Source: Candidatus Opimibacter skivensis (GTDB taxonomy: Bacteria > Bacteroidota > Bacteroidia > Chitinophagales > Saprospiraceae). From it: a stretch of DNA of 64,000 bases. The notes below the pieces were generated by a model, which ran no database searches, had not been told where the DNA came from, and saw only the letters and a program-made list of their open reading frames with translations. This document shows positions 27,920 to 37,207 of this stretch, piece by piece. A program made the translations under genes and the position numbers. Numbering within the stretch: the first letter of the stretch is position 1; each line of letters starts with the position of its first letter. Where the stretch lies: positions 372,001 to 436,000 of the forward strand of contig JADKGY010000001.1 in the NCBI GenBank assembly GCA_016722045.1, read 5' to 3'.

Positions 27920-28612
27920 ATGCCATTTTCAGTTGCGATTTCAACTTTCAGGACACCATTCAGGAAACATTATTGGCTTTGGCTGTTTATCGCTGTTTTC
28001 CTGATCGTATGGTCAAATTCATTTCTGGGTACTACGGATATGTCCAATTGGTTGTTGGAAAACACACTGGTCTTCCTGTTTTTAGGCTTCCTGATCTGGG
28101 CACAAAGACGCTTCCAGTTTAGTGATTTAAGCTTACTCCTCATATGTGTTTATCTGTGCCTTCATGTCTATGGCGCAAAATATACCTATGCAGAAAATCC
28201 ATTTGGGTATTGGCTGAAGGATTATTTTCACTGGTCAAGAAATCACTATGATCGTCTAGTCCACTTCAGTTTTGGATTTTTACTAGCCTACCCGATGAGG
28301 GAAATGTTTTTGAAATGGCTCAAATTTCCAAGGTGGGTTTCATGGTCATTACCCATTGAGATAACACTTTCTGTAAGTAGTTTATACGAATTGGTTGAAT
28401 GGGCTGTAGCAGATATCTTTTTCCCTTCCCAGGGTGATGCTTATCTTGGTTTGCAGGGTGACATTTGGGATGCTCAAAAGGATATCTTCATGGCTGTGGT
28501 GGGTGCCATCATAGCTACTACTATAGTAACTACAATAAAAAAAGTTGGCCATATCTATTCTGCAGAAGAATTAGAAGCCAGGAAAGAACCATTATTTAAA
28601 AGCCGATCATAA
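27920..28612 (+). CDS. DUF2238 (YjdF-like) integral membrane protein
   Basis: 230 residues with about six membrane segments. Conserved DUF2238 features are seen: 'YTYAENPFGYWLKDYF', 'RNHYDRLVHFSFGFL', 'SSLYELVEWAVADIFFP' and 'GDIWDAQKDIFMAVVGA'. The many conserved His/Asp/Glu residues at membrane ends suggest an enzyme or metal-related role, but the function is unknown. It is followed after 9 bp by a lipoprotein gene on the same strand, so they are probably co-transcribed. Confidence 0.85.
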   Translation: MPFSVAISTFRTPFRKHYWLWLFIAVFLIVWSNSFLGTTDMSNWLLENTLVFLFLGFLIWAQRRFQFSDLSLLLICVYLCLHVYGAKYTYAENPFGYWLKDYFHWSRNHYDRLVHFSFGFLLAYPMREMFLKWLKFPRWVSWSLPIEITLSVSSLYELVEWAVADIFFPSQGDAYLGLQGDIWDAQKDIFMAVVGAIIATTIVTTIKKVGHIYSAEELEARKEPLFKSRS

Positions 28613-28621
28613 AATAACGAT

Positions 28622-29380
28622 ATGAAATCAAATTGTTTATTCCTTGCCATTTTAGCCTTTTTGCTGTTCTATTCATGCAAAAGCGCTGTGGCTCCTGTTC
28701 AATCCAAAACATCTTGTTTGCTCGAAGGAAAATACCTGAATTATACGGTGCTTGAACATTGTCCTGATATTCTGCCCGGCCAGGTACCTAATTTTGCTTT
28801 AGAAATTGATTTTAAACACAAAGACACTATTGATCTTTTCAATGGTTTTGAGCGTTTTAGAATGGCCTATACGGGTCCCACTGATAGTTGCACCTATACT
28901 ATAAAAGATGCCACTCAGTTTGGGGATATGAAGTTCAGACTTCAGGGAGATACGATTATCAGGCTTTACGATTCAGCCTGGACTCAATTAAAGACAACTA
29001 CAATCTTCAGAAGAATTGATGATAGTAAGCCATGGGGCTTTGCCAACTATCTTAATGAATGTGTGCTTGTAGGCACCTGGAATCTTATCAAGGAAGGAGC
29101 AGGAAAAGATCATAAGGTTATTTTTCTGCGCAATGGTCAGGTAGATGGGATGAAGCCTTATTTGTCTTATGAAATCTGTTATGCCGGCGATTGCCTTGAA
29201 GAAACAGAGCCTTTTTCAAACACCATTAATCTCTTGGACGATCATAATCAATACACCACATTTTCATTTGTAATCACTCCAGGTCGTCGTACAATTAAGT
29301 TTTATTCTATTGGCAAGGAAATTCCTGATCAGAAAGGTGGACGGAAAATTGGTGCCCTGGCTTTTGAACTTCAGCAATAG
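28622..29380 (+). CDS. Lipoprotein of unknown function
   Basis: 252 residues with a signal peptide and lipobox 'LFYSC' (mature Cys19). The body is beta-rich with repeated W/F-containing strands, for example 'LVGTWNLIKEGAGKDHKV', which resembles lipocalin-like 'GTW' patterns. I do not recognise the family with confidence. It is probably co-transcribed with the DUF2238 gene 9 bp upstream. It ends 7 bp from the convergent T9SS protein gene. Confidence 0.65.
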   Translation: MKSNCLFLAILAFLLFYSCKSAVAPVQSKTSCLLEGKYLNYTVLEHCPDILPGQVPNFALEIDFKHKDTIDLFNGFERFRMAYTGPTDSCTYTIKDATQFGDMKFRLQGDTIIRLYDSAWTQLKTTTIFRRIDDSKPWGFANYLNECVLVGTWNLIKEGAGKDHKVIFLRNGQVDGMKPYLSYEICYAGDCLEETEPFSNTINLLDDHNQYTTFSFVITPGRRTIKFYSIGKEIPDQKGGRKIGALAFELQQ

Positions 29381-29387
29381 AATTGTA

Positions 29388-30512
29388 TCATCTGGCGATC
29401 AGAAAATGATTTGTGACATAATCACCTCCATTATTGGACAGGATCATCATATATACTCCCGGATCTATTCCATTGACGAGATGCATGATGATGTTGTAAC
29501 CTTCAAGAAGGGGTTCATCAAAGCTGAAAACAATTTTGCCTGACATATCCACTATTCTAAATTGACCTGTCTCCTCTCCGGGCCAATATAGTTCCATCGC
29601 AAAACATACGTTGTTTTGGACGGGCATCGGGGAGATAGTCATTTTATGATCAGGTACATCTTTAACTTTTACATATAAAGTCGAAGAAAGGATTTCTTCA
29701 CCGTCAAAATTAACTTCACGTACACGGTAATAAAGAAGTATATTTTTCTGCGGTGTTTTATCCAGGAAATTATAGTATCCTGGTGATGCACCAAGATTTT
29801 GCGAACTGACTTCGCCTATGACATCATAATGTTGACCATCAGTGCTTCTTTCAATTTCATGTTTATCACTATTAAACTCATCCAGTGCAATCCAATGCAG
29901 ATCAACTTGTTTTGAGGTGTTAACTGTGCCGGAAAGAGTCAGTAAGCTTATCGGAAGAGTAGGTGCGCCATTTACAAAATCTGTGGCAAAAGTTAACTGG
30001 CCACCTCCACCGTTACTACCATCAAAATTGGTTGATTGGCCAGCACCGGCTAACGGAATAAAATCCAATACAAATGCCGGTCCCGGATCCATATCGCGCC
30101 AGATACCTTTAGCTACAGCTACAGTTCCTCTTCCGACATCAGTGCTGCCACCATATTGAATAAAATCTTCCATTGAAGCTGGATTTGGAAAATTGGTATC
30201 AATATAAATTCCAAAATCTGAAAGAGAGTTATCGAGATTATAAGTGATGATCCTCAATTTTGTATGCATACCCGGCGTCATATTGAGGCTGCCTTGTAGT
30301 ATTTCTATATCTGTTGCGCTGCCTAGTTGTCTGTAATTGAATCGTGCGCACATCCACCAGGTGGAAATATTTATTGTGCCTGCAGTTGTATTGACGAGTT
30401 CAAATTTGTCGCTGCCCATGGGTTGGTTATAAAAAACTTCCTGGATAACAATATTCTGAGCAGAAATGGATAACCCGTAGAAAAGGATGATGATGGCTAG
30501 TAATTTTTTCAT
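29388..30512 (-). CDS. Lamin-tail-like secreted protein with type A T9SS sorting domain
   Basis: 374 residues. The signal peptide ends at 'LSISAQ' (about residue 18). Residues about 20-195 resemble a lamin-tail-like (LTD) domain: it begins 'NIVIQEVFYNQP' and 'KFELVNTTAGTINIS', and keeps the 'FELVN' strand typical of LTDs. A linker with 'LHWIALDEFNSDKHEIERS' (fibronectin-III-like strand, common before sorting domains) follows. The last ~80 residues form a type A sorting domain ('MTISPMPVQNNV', 'GVYMMILSNNGG'). It is expected to be exported by T9SS. The partner or substrate is unknown. Confidence 0.8.
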   Translation of the reverse strand: MKKLLAIIILFYGLSISAQNIVIQEVFYNQPMGSDKFELVNTTAGTINISTWWMCARFNYRQLGSATDIEILQGSLNMTPGMHTKLRIITYNLDNSLSDFGIYIDTNFPNPASMEDFIQYGGSTDVGRGTVAVAKGIWRDMDPGPAFVLDFIPLAGAGQSTNFDGSNGGGGQLTFATDFVNGAPTLPISLLTLSGTVNTSKQVDLHWIALDEFNSDKHEIERSTDGQHYDVIGEVSSQNLGASPGYYNFLDKTPQKNILLYYRVREVNFDGEEILSSTLYVKVKDVPDHKMTISPMPVQNNVCFAMELYWPGEETGQFRIVDMSGKIVFSFDEPLLEGYNIIMHLVNGIDPGVYMMILSNNGGDYVTNHFLIAR

Positions 30513-30791
30513 ATCAATGAATTGAAAAATATTAAACCTGGAAGAGACATTTTCCCTGAGTATAGATACAGAATATTCAATTACGCAATGGCCGGTGAGG
30601 GTAGGATTATGACGGCTTGAGCACCCTAATATACCGTTTTAAAGCTTGATAATGATTTACTTACAAATTAAAAGTTGTTCATATCAAAAAGGATTTCGCC
30701 GAAATCCCTTCTGACATTGTTGGTTTCAGCCTATTTGATTTGTTAACTACCTCGGACATGGAACGGAGATGATTACCTTCGGGGTCTGATA
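30513..30791. other. Divergent intergenic region, 279 bp
   Basis: No ORF. A small perfect hairpin GGATTTC-GCC-GAAATCC is at 30691-30707, about 85 bp before the giant type B protein gene, without a T-run. Otherwise nothing is recognised. Confidence 0.4.
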
Positions 30792-33700
30792 ATGATGCAT
30801 TACACCATTTCTTTTTCAATACTTTTTGCCTGCGCATTTTGCTTTAGCATACCCCATGCTAATAGCCAGTGCCCTCAATTTCCTATGTCGTCGATCACCG
30901 GTGCGGCGGGAACAATATGTGAAGGCGCTTCTGTGACCCTTCACACAACAGCCTCAGGGGTTACTCCGGGAAGCTTTGTAGAATGGTATATCGGTCCTAA
31001 TTCATCATACAATCCATATACCGGTCAGGGTGTACACATCGGTGAAGTTCCGATTGAGATCACATGCAATAATGCACCGGCCGTCCTTTACATTATGGTC
31101 AATCCTGACAATGTTCAGGCTGGCGGTCCGGGAGATGAATGTGATGAGTTTATGGTTTTATGGACAGGTTCAGGTGGTTTCAACACATCCGATATTCTGG
31201 TTACAAATCTTAGCAATGGTGCAGCTATGTGGGATAATTTTGTCACCGGCAATGCGGCTACTTTTAGTTGTGGCACTGCCTTACCCCCAGGTCCTGTTCC
31301 TCCCAATGCTATCCTGATCATTCAATCTCATACCACTAACAATATAAATGTTGACATCAGTACTCTCTGTGCATCTGGTCTTCCTGTTTACATTATTGCC
31401 TATGGGGGAACAGTAAGTTGTGCAGGTGGATATTTTGACAACGATTCGCCATGCGCCTCGTGTCCTGTTATGATCAGCATCGGAGGCACATGTCCGGCTA
31501 ACATTAATCTCAATTATGCACCACCGGCTGTATCAACCAGTGGCTGGGGATGGTCCAATATGGGTTCGGGAGTTTTTGCTGATGTCGTTCCACCTGTCAA
31601 TATTCCTGCTTATGTACCGGATGAAATTATAGTTGATGATTTTGTCTGGACAGTTCCAAATGATTTTTGTGAGACCATGGCTGGTGGTAACTGGTTTATC
31701 ACAGGTATTCTTGAACCACCTCCGACAGGCGCTTGTCCTGATATTTTCACACAGTATTTTCTTGTGGATATAAGTTGTCCTGAATTGGATATTTCAGGGG
31801 GTGGCGATGTTTGTTTAGGGAATTGTCCGGGCAATCCTACCGAAATAACATTTGATATCATAGGAAATGATGTTCCCTTTACTGCAAATCTTATAGTATC
31901 TATTTCAGGTTTTCCACAATTTCCCATCAACAATCTGCAGATATCAGATGGTCAGAAAATTTTTGTTTGCATGGGAGGTTTTTTTCCCGCTTTCGATCCG
32001 AATACGGGTATACTCACAGTTCCTGTTTTAGCAGTTGGGGTCACAGCGACAGTCACTGTTACTTCGCTTACAAGTGCCGCGGGTTGCCCTGTAACGAACA
32101 ATCCTAATTCTGTAACACTCACTTTCATTGATGCTCCATCAGCTGATGCGGGTGGTGATGTCGTCGTTTGTGCAGGAGAAGATGCAATGTTAAATGGCAG
32201 TATAGGTGGTTCTGCTTCTGATGGTATATGGTCTACAGGAGGAGATGGTACTTTTTCAGATCCCTCTGATTTAAGCTCGACCTACACACCTGGACCACAG
32301 GACATTCTTGACGGAAGTGTTGTATTGACATTGTCCTCTATGGATCCGAATGGATCATGCACACCTGCTACATCCACGATGACAGTATTAATTACACCTG
32401 CTATCAATATCGACCTGGGACCTGCACAAACTGTGTGTGATAATGATGTAGTGAACCTCATAGCGATGATGACAGGGGGTACCGTCACTGGTGAATGGTT
32501 ATCAAGTGGGGATGGAACATTTGATGATCCTAATAATGTCATGACGTTTTATACACCAGGCCCAAATGATTTTAACATTGGATTCGTCACCATTTCTTTT
32601 GATGTCACAGACCCCAATGCGTGTATTGGTGTCAACAATCCTCTGAACGTTGTATTTGTTCATGCAGCCCAGGTTACGCTGCCTCAGAATCTGGAAGTAT
32701 GTGAAGGCGAAGTAGCTAATATTCAAATCAATATTGCCGGTGCTTTTACAAATGTCAATTGGTCAGTCATCGGAGATGGACAGCTTAGCATCATCAGTCA
32801 GACACAGGTCAATTATACTCCGGGGCCCGGAGATATTATCATGGGATCAGCTATTGTTTCTGTTACAATAGGAAGTCCATTCATGGAATGCGGCGTGACG
32901 ACGTACAACATACCAGTGATGATCATCACTTGCAATTGTCCTCCTTTTGAAACATCTCCACCAGGTTCTCCTTTGTGTTCAATAAGTGATCAATTGGATC
33001 TCTCCACATTATTTGTTGTAGGTGATATTGGTGCATGGTCCATTACAAATACACCAATTGGGTCAAACCCCGCAATACTGGTCGGTAATATTTTTACGAC
33101 AAGCTCATCGGATCCCGGTATATACACAGTCACTTATACTTTGGATAATCCTACAGCGGGATGTCCTTTTACATCAAGTGAAATGATTCAGGTTTTAAGT
33201 GTCATCAATCCTGATGCAGGTCCTGATTTTTTTAATTGTGGGCCTGGTGTTGTTGCACTTATAGGAACACCGGCTCCAACACCACCTGTTTCCATACTTT
33301 GGGCTACTTCAGGAGATGGAATATTTTCAAATGCTACTTCACAGGCAACAATTTACACCCCTGGTTCACTTGATTCTATTTCACCGGTTATTTTCATCGC
33401 GTATAATGTCATTGATCCCATTTGTGGCAATCAGTCGGATACTATGGAAGTTCATTTTAATCAGACTCCTTTTGCTTCGTTCGCAAATGACACCTTTGAT
33501 ATTTGTAATGAAACGGATAAAGGTTCGATCATCAATTTTCCATCCTTGATATCTGGTGGTGATGTCAATGGCATATGGTCCAACATAGGAGGAGCGCCTG
33601 TCAATTTTTCCAATCCGTCTTCAGTTGATTTTAATGGAATTGCAGTTGGCTTTTATACTTTTTCATATCAGACTAATTCTGCTGTTGCCCCTTGTCAGAA

Positions 33701-36041
33701 TGTGTCATATACAATTGTTATTTCTGTCAAAGCTTGTCTCTGTCCCAGCATCAGCGTCCAGCCATTACCTGGAGGGATATGCAACAGTCAGCAGATTCTT
33801 GCACTTAATGCTTTTGTGATGGCTGGAGCTCCAGGTAACTGGACCATTTTGAGTGCACCTCCGGGAACAAATCCGGCTACTGTCATAGGTTCTGATATGC
33901 AAATACAAGGTGCTGATCCGGGGTTATATTCACTTCGCTTCACTTTTGATTCAGCACCCATAGTGGCTTGTCCGGATAGCGCTGAGATACAAGTGCTGAT
34001 ACAGGATGCACCTACTCTTTCTATTTCATCTGATACTTCCATTTGTGGTCAGGCAGATATTCCTTTGAATGCAATAGTTGGTGGATCTGCTACGAATGCT
34101 ATTTGGTTTACATCCGGATCAGGGACCTTCGATCAAAGTCAAAATCTTAATCCAACATATTCGCCATCCAATGCTGATATTCTTTCAGGACAAATACGCA
34201 TTATCGCTAAGACATCCGATACGCTTGGATTTTGCACGGATGTATTAGATACAATGTTTATCAATTTTAGTACTCAGCCATTTGTGACCTGGAGTTCATT
34301 GATGGATACTGTTTGCAATCAGTCGGACAGTGGCTCTGTTGTCAACTTATTATCTTTTATCACCTCAGGTGATCTCTCCGGTCTTTGGACTGATGAGGAC
34401 GGAGCTAACGTGAATCTCTCCAATCCGGCTAATGTTGATTTCGACGGTGTCTCATCCGGCATATACCATTTCAAATACGAGACGCAGAATGCTATTCCTC
34501 CCTGTGTCAATATCGATTATACATTTCAGGTGCTAGTTGAAGATTGTGCCTGTCCACTTTTAGAAATAAGTGATATTGTCAATACCGTTTGTATTCCGAC
34601 GTCTATTGATCTCAATGCCCTTATTGTCAATGCTGCTCCGGGTTCCTGGTCAGTGATCAGCGGACCTTTTGGTACATGGCCAATCATCACTGCGAATACT
34701 GTGATCACAGATAATGCAGATGAAGGACAATATGTGTTGCAATATCTCTTGACCGATTCTGTAGCAGGATGTAGTGCCTCAAAATTTGTTTCATTCTCAC
34801 TTGAATCAAGCCCGGTTGTTTCATCGACTTCAGTTGATTGTGATCCGGATCTGTTACATTATTCCGTTGTGATCAATACAAATGCGTCTATGTTGACTTC
34901 TGATTTTGGCGTAGTTACACTTTCAGGTCCTGGCGTATATAACATTCAATCGATTGCAGCAGGGCAAAATATTGTACTGCAATTGTCGTCCGCTTCGGGT
35001 GATTGCATGACTACTGTTCCATTTTCGGCTCCTGATTGCAATTGCACGTTGATGATTGAAGATATAGCCGATACATTATTCCTTTGCAAAGGCGATACAT
35101 TTACACTTATTCCGATTGTCACAGGAGCTACAGGACTTCCGTTTAATTTCTGGACCGGCCCTCATGGAACTGTCCAGAAGCCCTCATTCAAAATATTTGA
35201 AGATGGAACATTTATCTGGGCCGTTAAAGACTCACTGTGCGAACGACGAGACACATTCAATGTGAAGGTGTATGATTCTGTGTTACTAAATGCATCATTC
35301 CTTCCACCATTTTGTCCCGGTGGAAATGACGGCATGATCGTCATCAATTCTATTACGCAGGGATCTGAGCCATACTCAGTGCAATTGGATAATGGAACTC
35401 CATTTTTGGTAAGTACTTTCCCGGATACAATTAAATTGGTGTCTTCAGGAAATCACATGTTAAGTATTACAGATTTACAAGGATGTGAATCACAATTCAC
35501 AGTTACTGTACCTAACCCTTCGGATAGAGATATTAGTTTAGGCCCGGATATTATCATTACCAAAGGCGACAGTGTATTGATCAATCCGGTGTTGACAAAT
35601 ATTGCCGTGCAGAATTTTATGTGGAATGCTGATTCTTTTAATTTAAATCTACTGCCTAAATGGATTATACCAGATGCTACCACAACTTTGTCGCTGACAG
35701 TCACTGATAGCTCTGGTTGTATCTTTCAGGATGACCTAAACATAACTGTTACTACAAAACAAGATTTTTATATCCCCACTGTATTCTCCCCAAATGGTGA
35801 TGGTATCAACGATTTCCTTATCGTAGAAACTTCAGCAAATCCAATTGACATTCGCACTCTCGAAATATTTGATCGTTGGGGTAATCTGGTTTACTTGCAA
35901 AATGATTCTCCGCCTTTTAGTTGGAATGGTACATTCAAAAACCACCCTGTCTCACCAGGCGTTTATATCGTCAAGCTAAAATGGAAAGATGAGAATGGAG
36001 ATGATCAATTCTATTTCACGGACATCACATTGATCCGGTAG
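30792..36041 (+). CDS. Giant repeat protein with type B T9SS (gliding-motility) sorting domain
   Basis: 1749 residues. The signal peptide ends at about residue 26 ('PHANSQC'). From about 440 there are several ~100-residue PKD/Ig-like repeats built around 'W.S.GDGTF....YTPGP.D', for example 'GIWSTGGDGTFSDP' and 'EWLSSGDGTFDDP'. These alternate with Cys-rich separators ('CNCPPFE', 'CLCPSIS', 'CACPLLE', 'CNCTLMI'). The last 91 residues form the type B sorting domain ('VFSPNGDGINDFL', 'FDRWGNLVY', 'FTDITLIR'). It is probably a cell-surface protein exported by T9SS. No catalytic domain was seen. A 31-bp-arm palindrome follows the stop. Confidence 0.88.
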   Translation: MMHYTISFSILFACAFCFSIPHANSQCPQFPMSSITGAAGTICEGASVTLHTTASGVTPGSFVEWYIGPNSSYNPYTGQGVHIGEVPIEITCNNAPAVLYIMVNPDNVQAGGPGDECDEFMVLWTGSGGFNTSDILVTNLSNGAAMWDNFVTGNAATFSCGTALPPGPVPPNAILIIQSHTTNNINVDISTLCASGLPVYIIAYGGTVSCAGGYFDNDSPCASCPVMISIGGTCPANINLNYAPPAVSTSGWGWSNMGSGVFADVVPPVNIPAYVPDEIIVDDFVWTVPNDFCETMAGGNWFITGILEPPPTGACPDIFTQYFLVDISCPELDISGGGDVCLGNCPGNPTEITFDIIGNDVPFTANLIVSISGFPQFPINNLQISDGQKIFVCMGGFFPAFDPNTGILTVPVLAVGVTATVTVTSLTSAAGCPVTNNPNSVTLTFIDAPSADAGGDVVVCAGEDAMLNGSIGGSASDGIWSTGGDGTFSDPSDLSSTYTPGPQDILDGSVVLTLSSMDPNGSCTPATSTMTVLITPAINIDLGPAQTVCDNDVVNLIAMMTGGTVTGEWLSSGDGTFDDPNNVMTFYTPGPNDFNIGFVTISFDVTDPNACIGVNNPLNVVFVHAAQVTLPQNLEVCEGEVANIQINIAGAFTNVNWSVIGDGQLSIISQTQVNYTPGPGDIIMGSAIVSVTIGSPFMECGVTTYNIPVMIITCNCPPFETSPPGSPLCSISDQLDLSTLFVVGDIGAWSITNTPIGSNPAILVGNIFTTSSSDPGIYTVTYTLDNPTAGCPFTSSEMIQVLSVINPDAGPDFFNCGPGVVALIGTPAPTPPVSILWATSGDGIFSNATSQATIYTPGSLDSISPVIFIAYNVIDPICGNQSDTMEVHFNQTPFASFANDTFDICNETDKGSIINFPSLISGGDVNGIWSNIGGAPVNFSNPSSVDFNGIAVGFYTFSYQTNSAVAPCQNVSYTIVISVKACLCPSISVQPLPGGICNSQQILALNAFVMAGAPGNWTILSAPPGTNPATVIGSDMQIQGADPGLYSLRFTFDSAPIVACPDSAEIQVLIQDAPTLSISSDTSICGQADIPLNAIVGGSATNAIWFTSGSGTFDQSQNLNPTYSPSNADILSGQIRIIAKTSDTLGFCTDVLDTMFINFSTQPFVTWSSLMDTVCNQSDSGSVVNLLSFITSGDLSGLWTDEDGANVNLSNPANVDFDGVSSGIYHFKYETQNAIPPCVNIDYTFQVLVEDCACPLLEISDIVNTVCIPTSIDLNALIVNAAPGSWSVISGPFGTWPIITANTVITDNADEGQYVLQYLLTDSVAGCSASKFVSFSLESSPVVSSTSVDCDPDLLHYSVVINTNASMLTSDFGVVTLSGPGVYNIQSIAAGQNIVLQLSSASGDCMTTVPFSAPDCNCTLMIEDIADTLFLCKGDTFTLIPIVTGATGLPFNFWTGPHGTVQKPSFKIFEDGTFIWAVKDSLCERRDTFNVKVYDSVLLNASFLPPFCPGGNDGMIVINSITQGSEPYSVQLDNGTPFLVSTFPDTIKLVSSGNHMLSITDLQGCESQFTVTVPNPSDRDISLGPDIIITKGDSVLINPVLTNIAVQNFMWNADSFNLNLLPKWIIPDATTTLSLTVTDSSGCIFQDDLNITVTTKQDFYIPTVFSPNGDGINDFLIVETSANPIDIRTLEIFDRWGNLVYLQNDSPPFSWNGTFKNHPVSPGVYIVKLKWKDENGDDQFYFTDITLIR

Positions 36042-36046
36042 TTCTG

Positions 36047-36133
36047 TTTTGCCCCTAAATCCCCTAAAGGGGACTTTCTAAATTTCATTATCTAGTATTA
36101 CAAAAGTCCCCTTTAGGAGATTTAGGGGCAAAA
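36047..36133. repeat. Long inverted repeat (31-bp arms), dispersed palindromic element
   Basis: The left arm 36047-36077 and right arm 36103-36133 are complementary at 30 of 31 positions and carry the word CCCCTAAAGGGGAC. A third copy at 59316-59346 matches the reverse complement of the left arm exactly. It lies in the gap between the convergent giant T9SS gene and queE, so it probably acts as a bidirectional terminator or is a mobile REP-like unit (inference). Confidence 0.85.
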
Positions 36134-36141
36134 GTCGAAGA

Positions 36142-36774
36142 TCAACGTATCCCTAATAATTTATGCGTCTGTATACTCAACCTCCACTGCGGATGCTGCA
36201 GACAATAGTCCATAGCCCATTCCGTAAACTCCTTCAGATAAGGCCCATCCATGGGTTGCAAATAAAAATTATCAAAATCCCATGTTTCAAACATTTTTGG
36301 ATCGATTCCATGTTGTCTGACTACAAGTTTTAATTCACTTCCTTTCTTTACTACTACTTCTGTATTCGCTTTTGGACTGACGCATATCCAGTCGATGCCT
36401 TTTGGTACTATGATCGTACCATTGGTCTCTATGCCAATTTCAAATCCATATTGATGGAGCGCTTGAATAAGTTCTTCATCTATTTGCAATAATGGTTCAC
36501 CGCCTGTACACACTACATATTTCCGGCCTTGATCGGATGGCCACAATTCATTTACTTTTGACGCCAGGGTAAGTGCATCATACTTTCCACCCAGTACACC
36601 ATCCATTCCTATAAAATCTGTGTCGCAAAATTTGCAAATAGCCTCAGACCGGTCTTCTTCACGGCCACTCCATAAATTACAGCCCGTAAAGCGTAGGAAC
36701 ACAGACGGCCTTCCTGTTCTTGCACCTTCCCCCTGCAATGTGTAATAGATCTCCTTGACTTTGTACGACGACAT
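36142..36774 (-). CDS. queE: 7-carboxy-7-deazaguanine synthase QueE
   Basis: 210 residues. The start 'YTLQGEGARTGRPSVFLRF' is characteristic of QueE, followed by a radical SAM cluster motif with an enlarged first spacing (C at 'TGCNLW', then 'CKFCDTDF'). 'VCTGGEPLLQ' contributes to SAM binding. It converts 6-carboxytetrahydropterin to 7-carboxy-7-deazaguanine in queuosine/7-deazaguanine biosynthesis. Other que genes are not in the window. It is the last gene of a five-gene minus-strand operon, 5 bp after the RidA-like gene. Confidence 0.92.
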   Translation of the reverse strand: MSSYKVKEIYYTLQGEGARTGRPSVFLRFTGCNLWSGREEDRSEAICKFCDTDFIGMDGVLGGKYDALTLASKVNELWPSDQGRKYVVCTGGEPLLQIDEELIQALHQYGFEIGIETNGTIIVPKGIDWICVSPKANTEVVVKKGSELKLVVRQHGIDPKMFETWDFDNFYLQPMDGPYLKEFTEWAMDYCLQHPQWRLSIQTHKLLGIR

Positions 36775-36779
36775 AGATT

Positions 36780-37172
36780 TTAATCTTTCAGGATAGCTGT
36801 TGCTTCGATTTCCACCAGATACTCTTGCGAAATCAACTTCGAAATTTCAAGCATCGTTGTAGCAGGCCTTATGGTATGGAAAATTTCTCCATGAGCCTTA
36901 CCTATTTTTTCCCAATCATTTATATTGGCCACAAAAATCCTTGTTCTCACTACATCTTCCATTCTTCCTCCAAGTGAAGTAATGGCATTTTCTATGATTT
37001 CAAGAGCTATCACAGTTTGTGCATATGCATCACCCGGCGCTACTGCATTTCCATTTTCATCAACTGCACAAGTTCCCGAAACTTCAATGACATTTCCTAT
37101 ACGCACAGCCCTGGAGTATCCCACGATGGGTTCCCATTTTGCACCAGAACTAAAATTTCTTCTACTATTCAT
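36780..37172 (-). CDS. RidA/YjgF/YER057c-family protein
   Basis: 130 residues, the usual length. Family strands are visible: 'GNVIEVSGTCAVDENG', 'ALEIIENAITSLGG' and 'YLVEIEATAIL'. Canonical RidA deaminates 2-aminoacrylate-type imines using an Arg in the 'PARS' segment. Here the segment reads 'RPATTM', so that Arg appears to be absent; this suggests one of the Rid subfamilies without the classical deaminase residue. Its role is therefore uncertain. It is co-transcribed with queE and the UbiA-like gene. Confidence 0.87.
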   Translation of the reverse strand: MNSRRNFSSGAKWEPIVGYSRAVRIGNVIEVSGTCAVDENGNAVAPGDAYAQTVIALEIIENAITSLGGRMEDVVRTRIFVANINDWEKIGKAHGEIFHTIRPATTMLEISKLISQEYLVEIEATAILKD

Positions 37173-37207
37173 TTTTCTTTTTCATGAGGTAAAGAATAAA
37201 GTCCACT

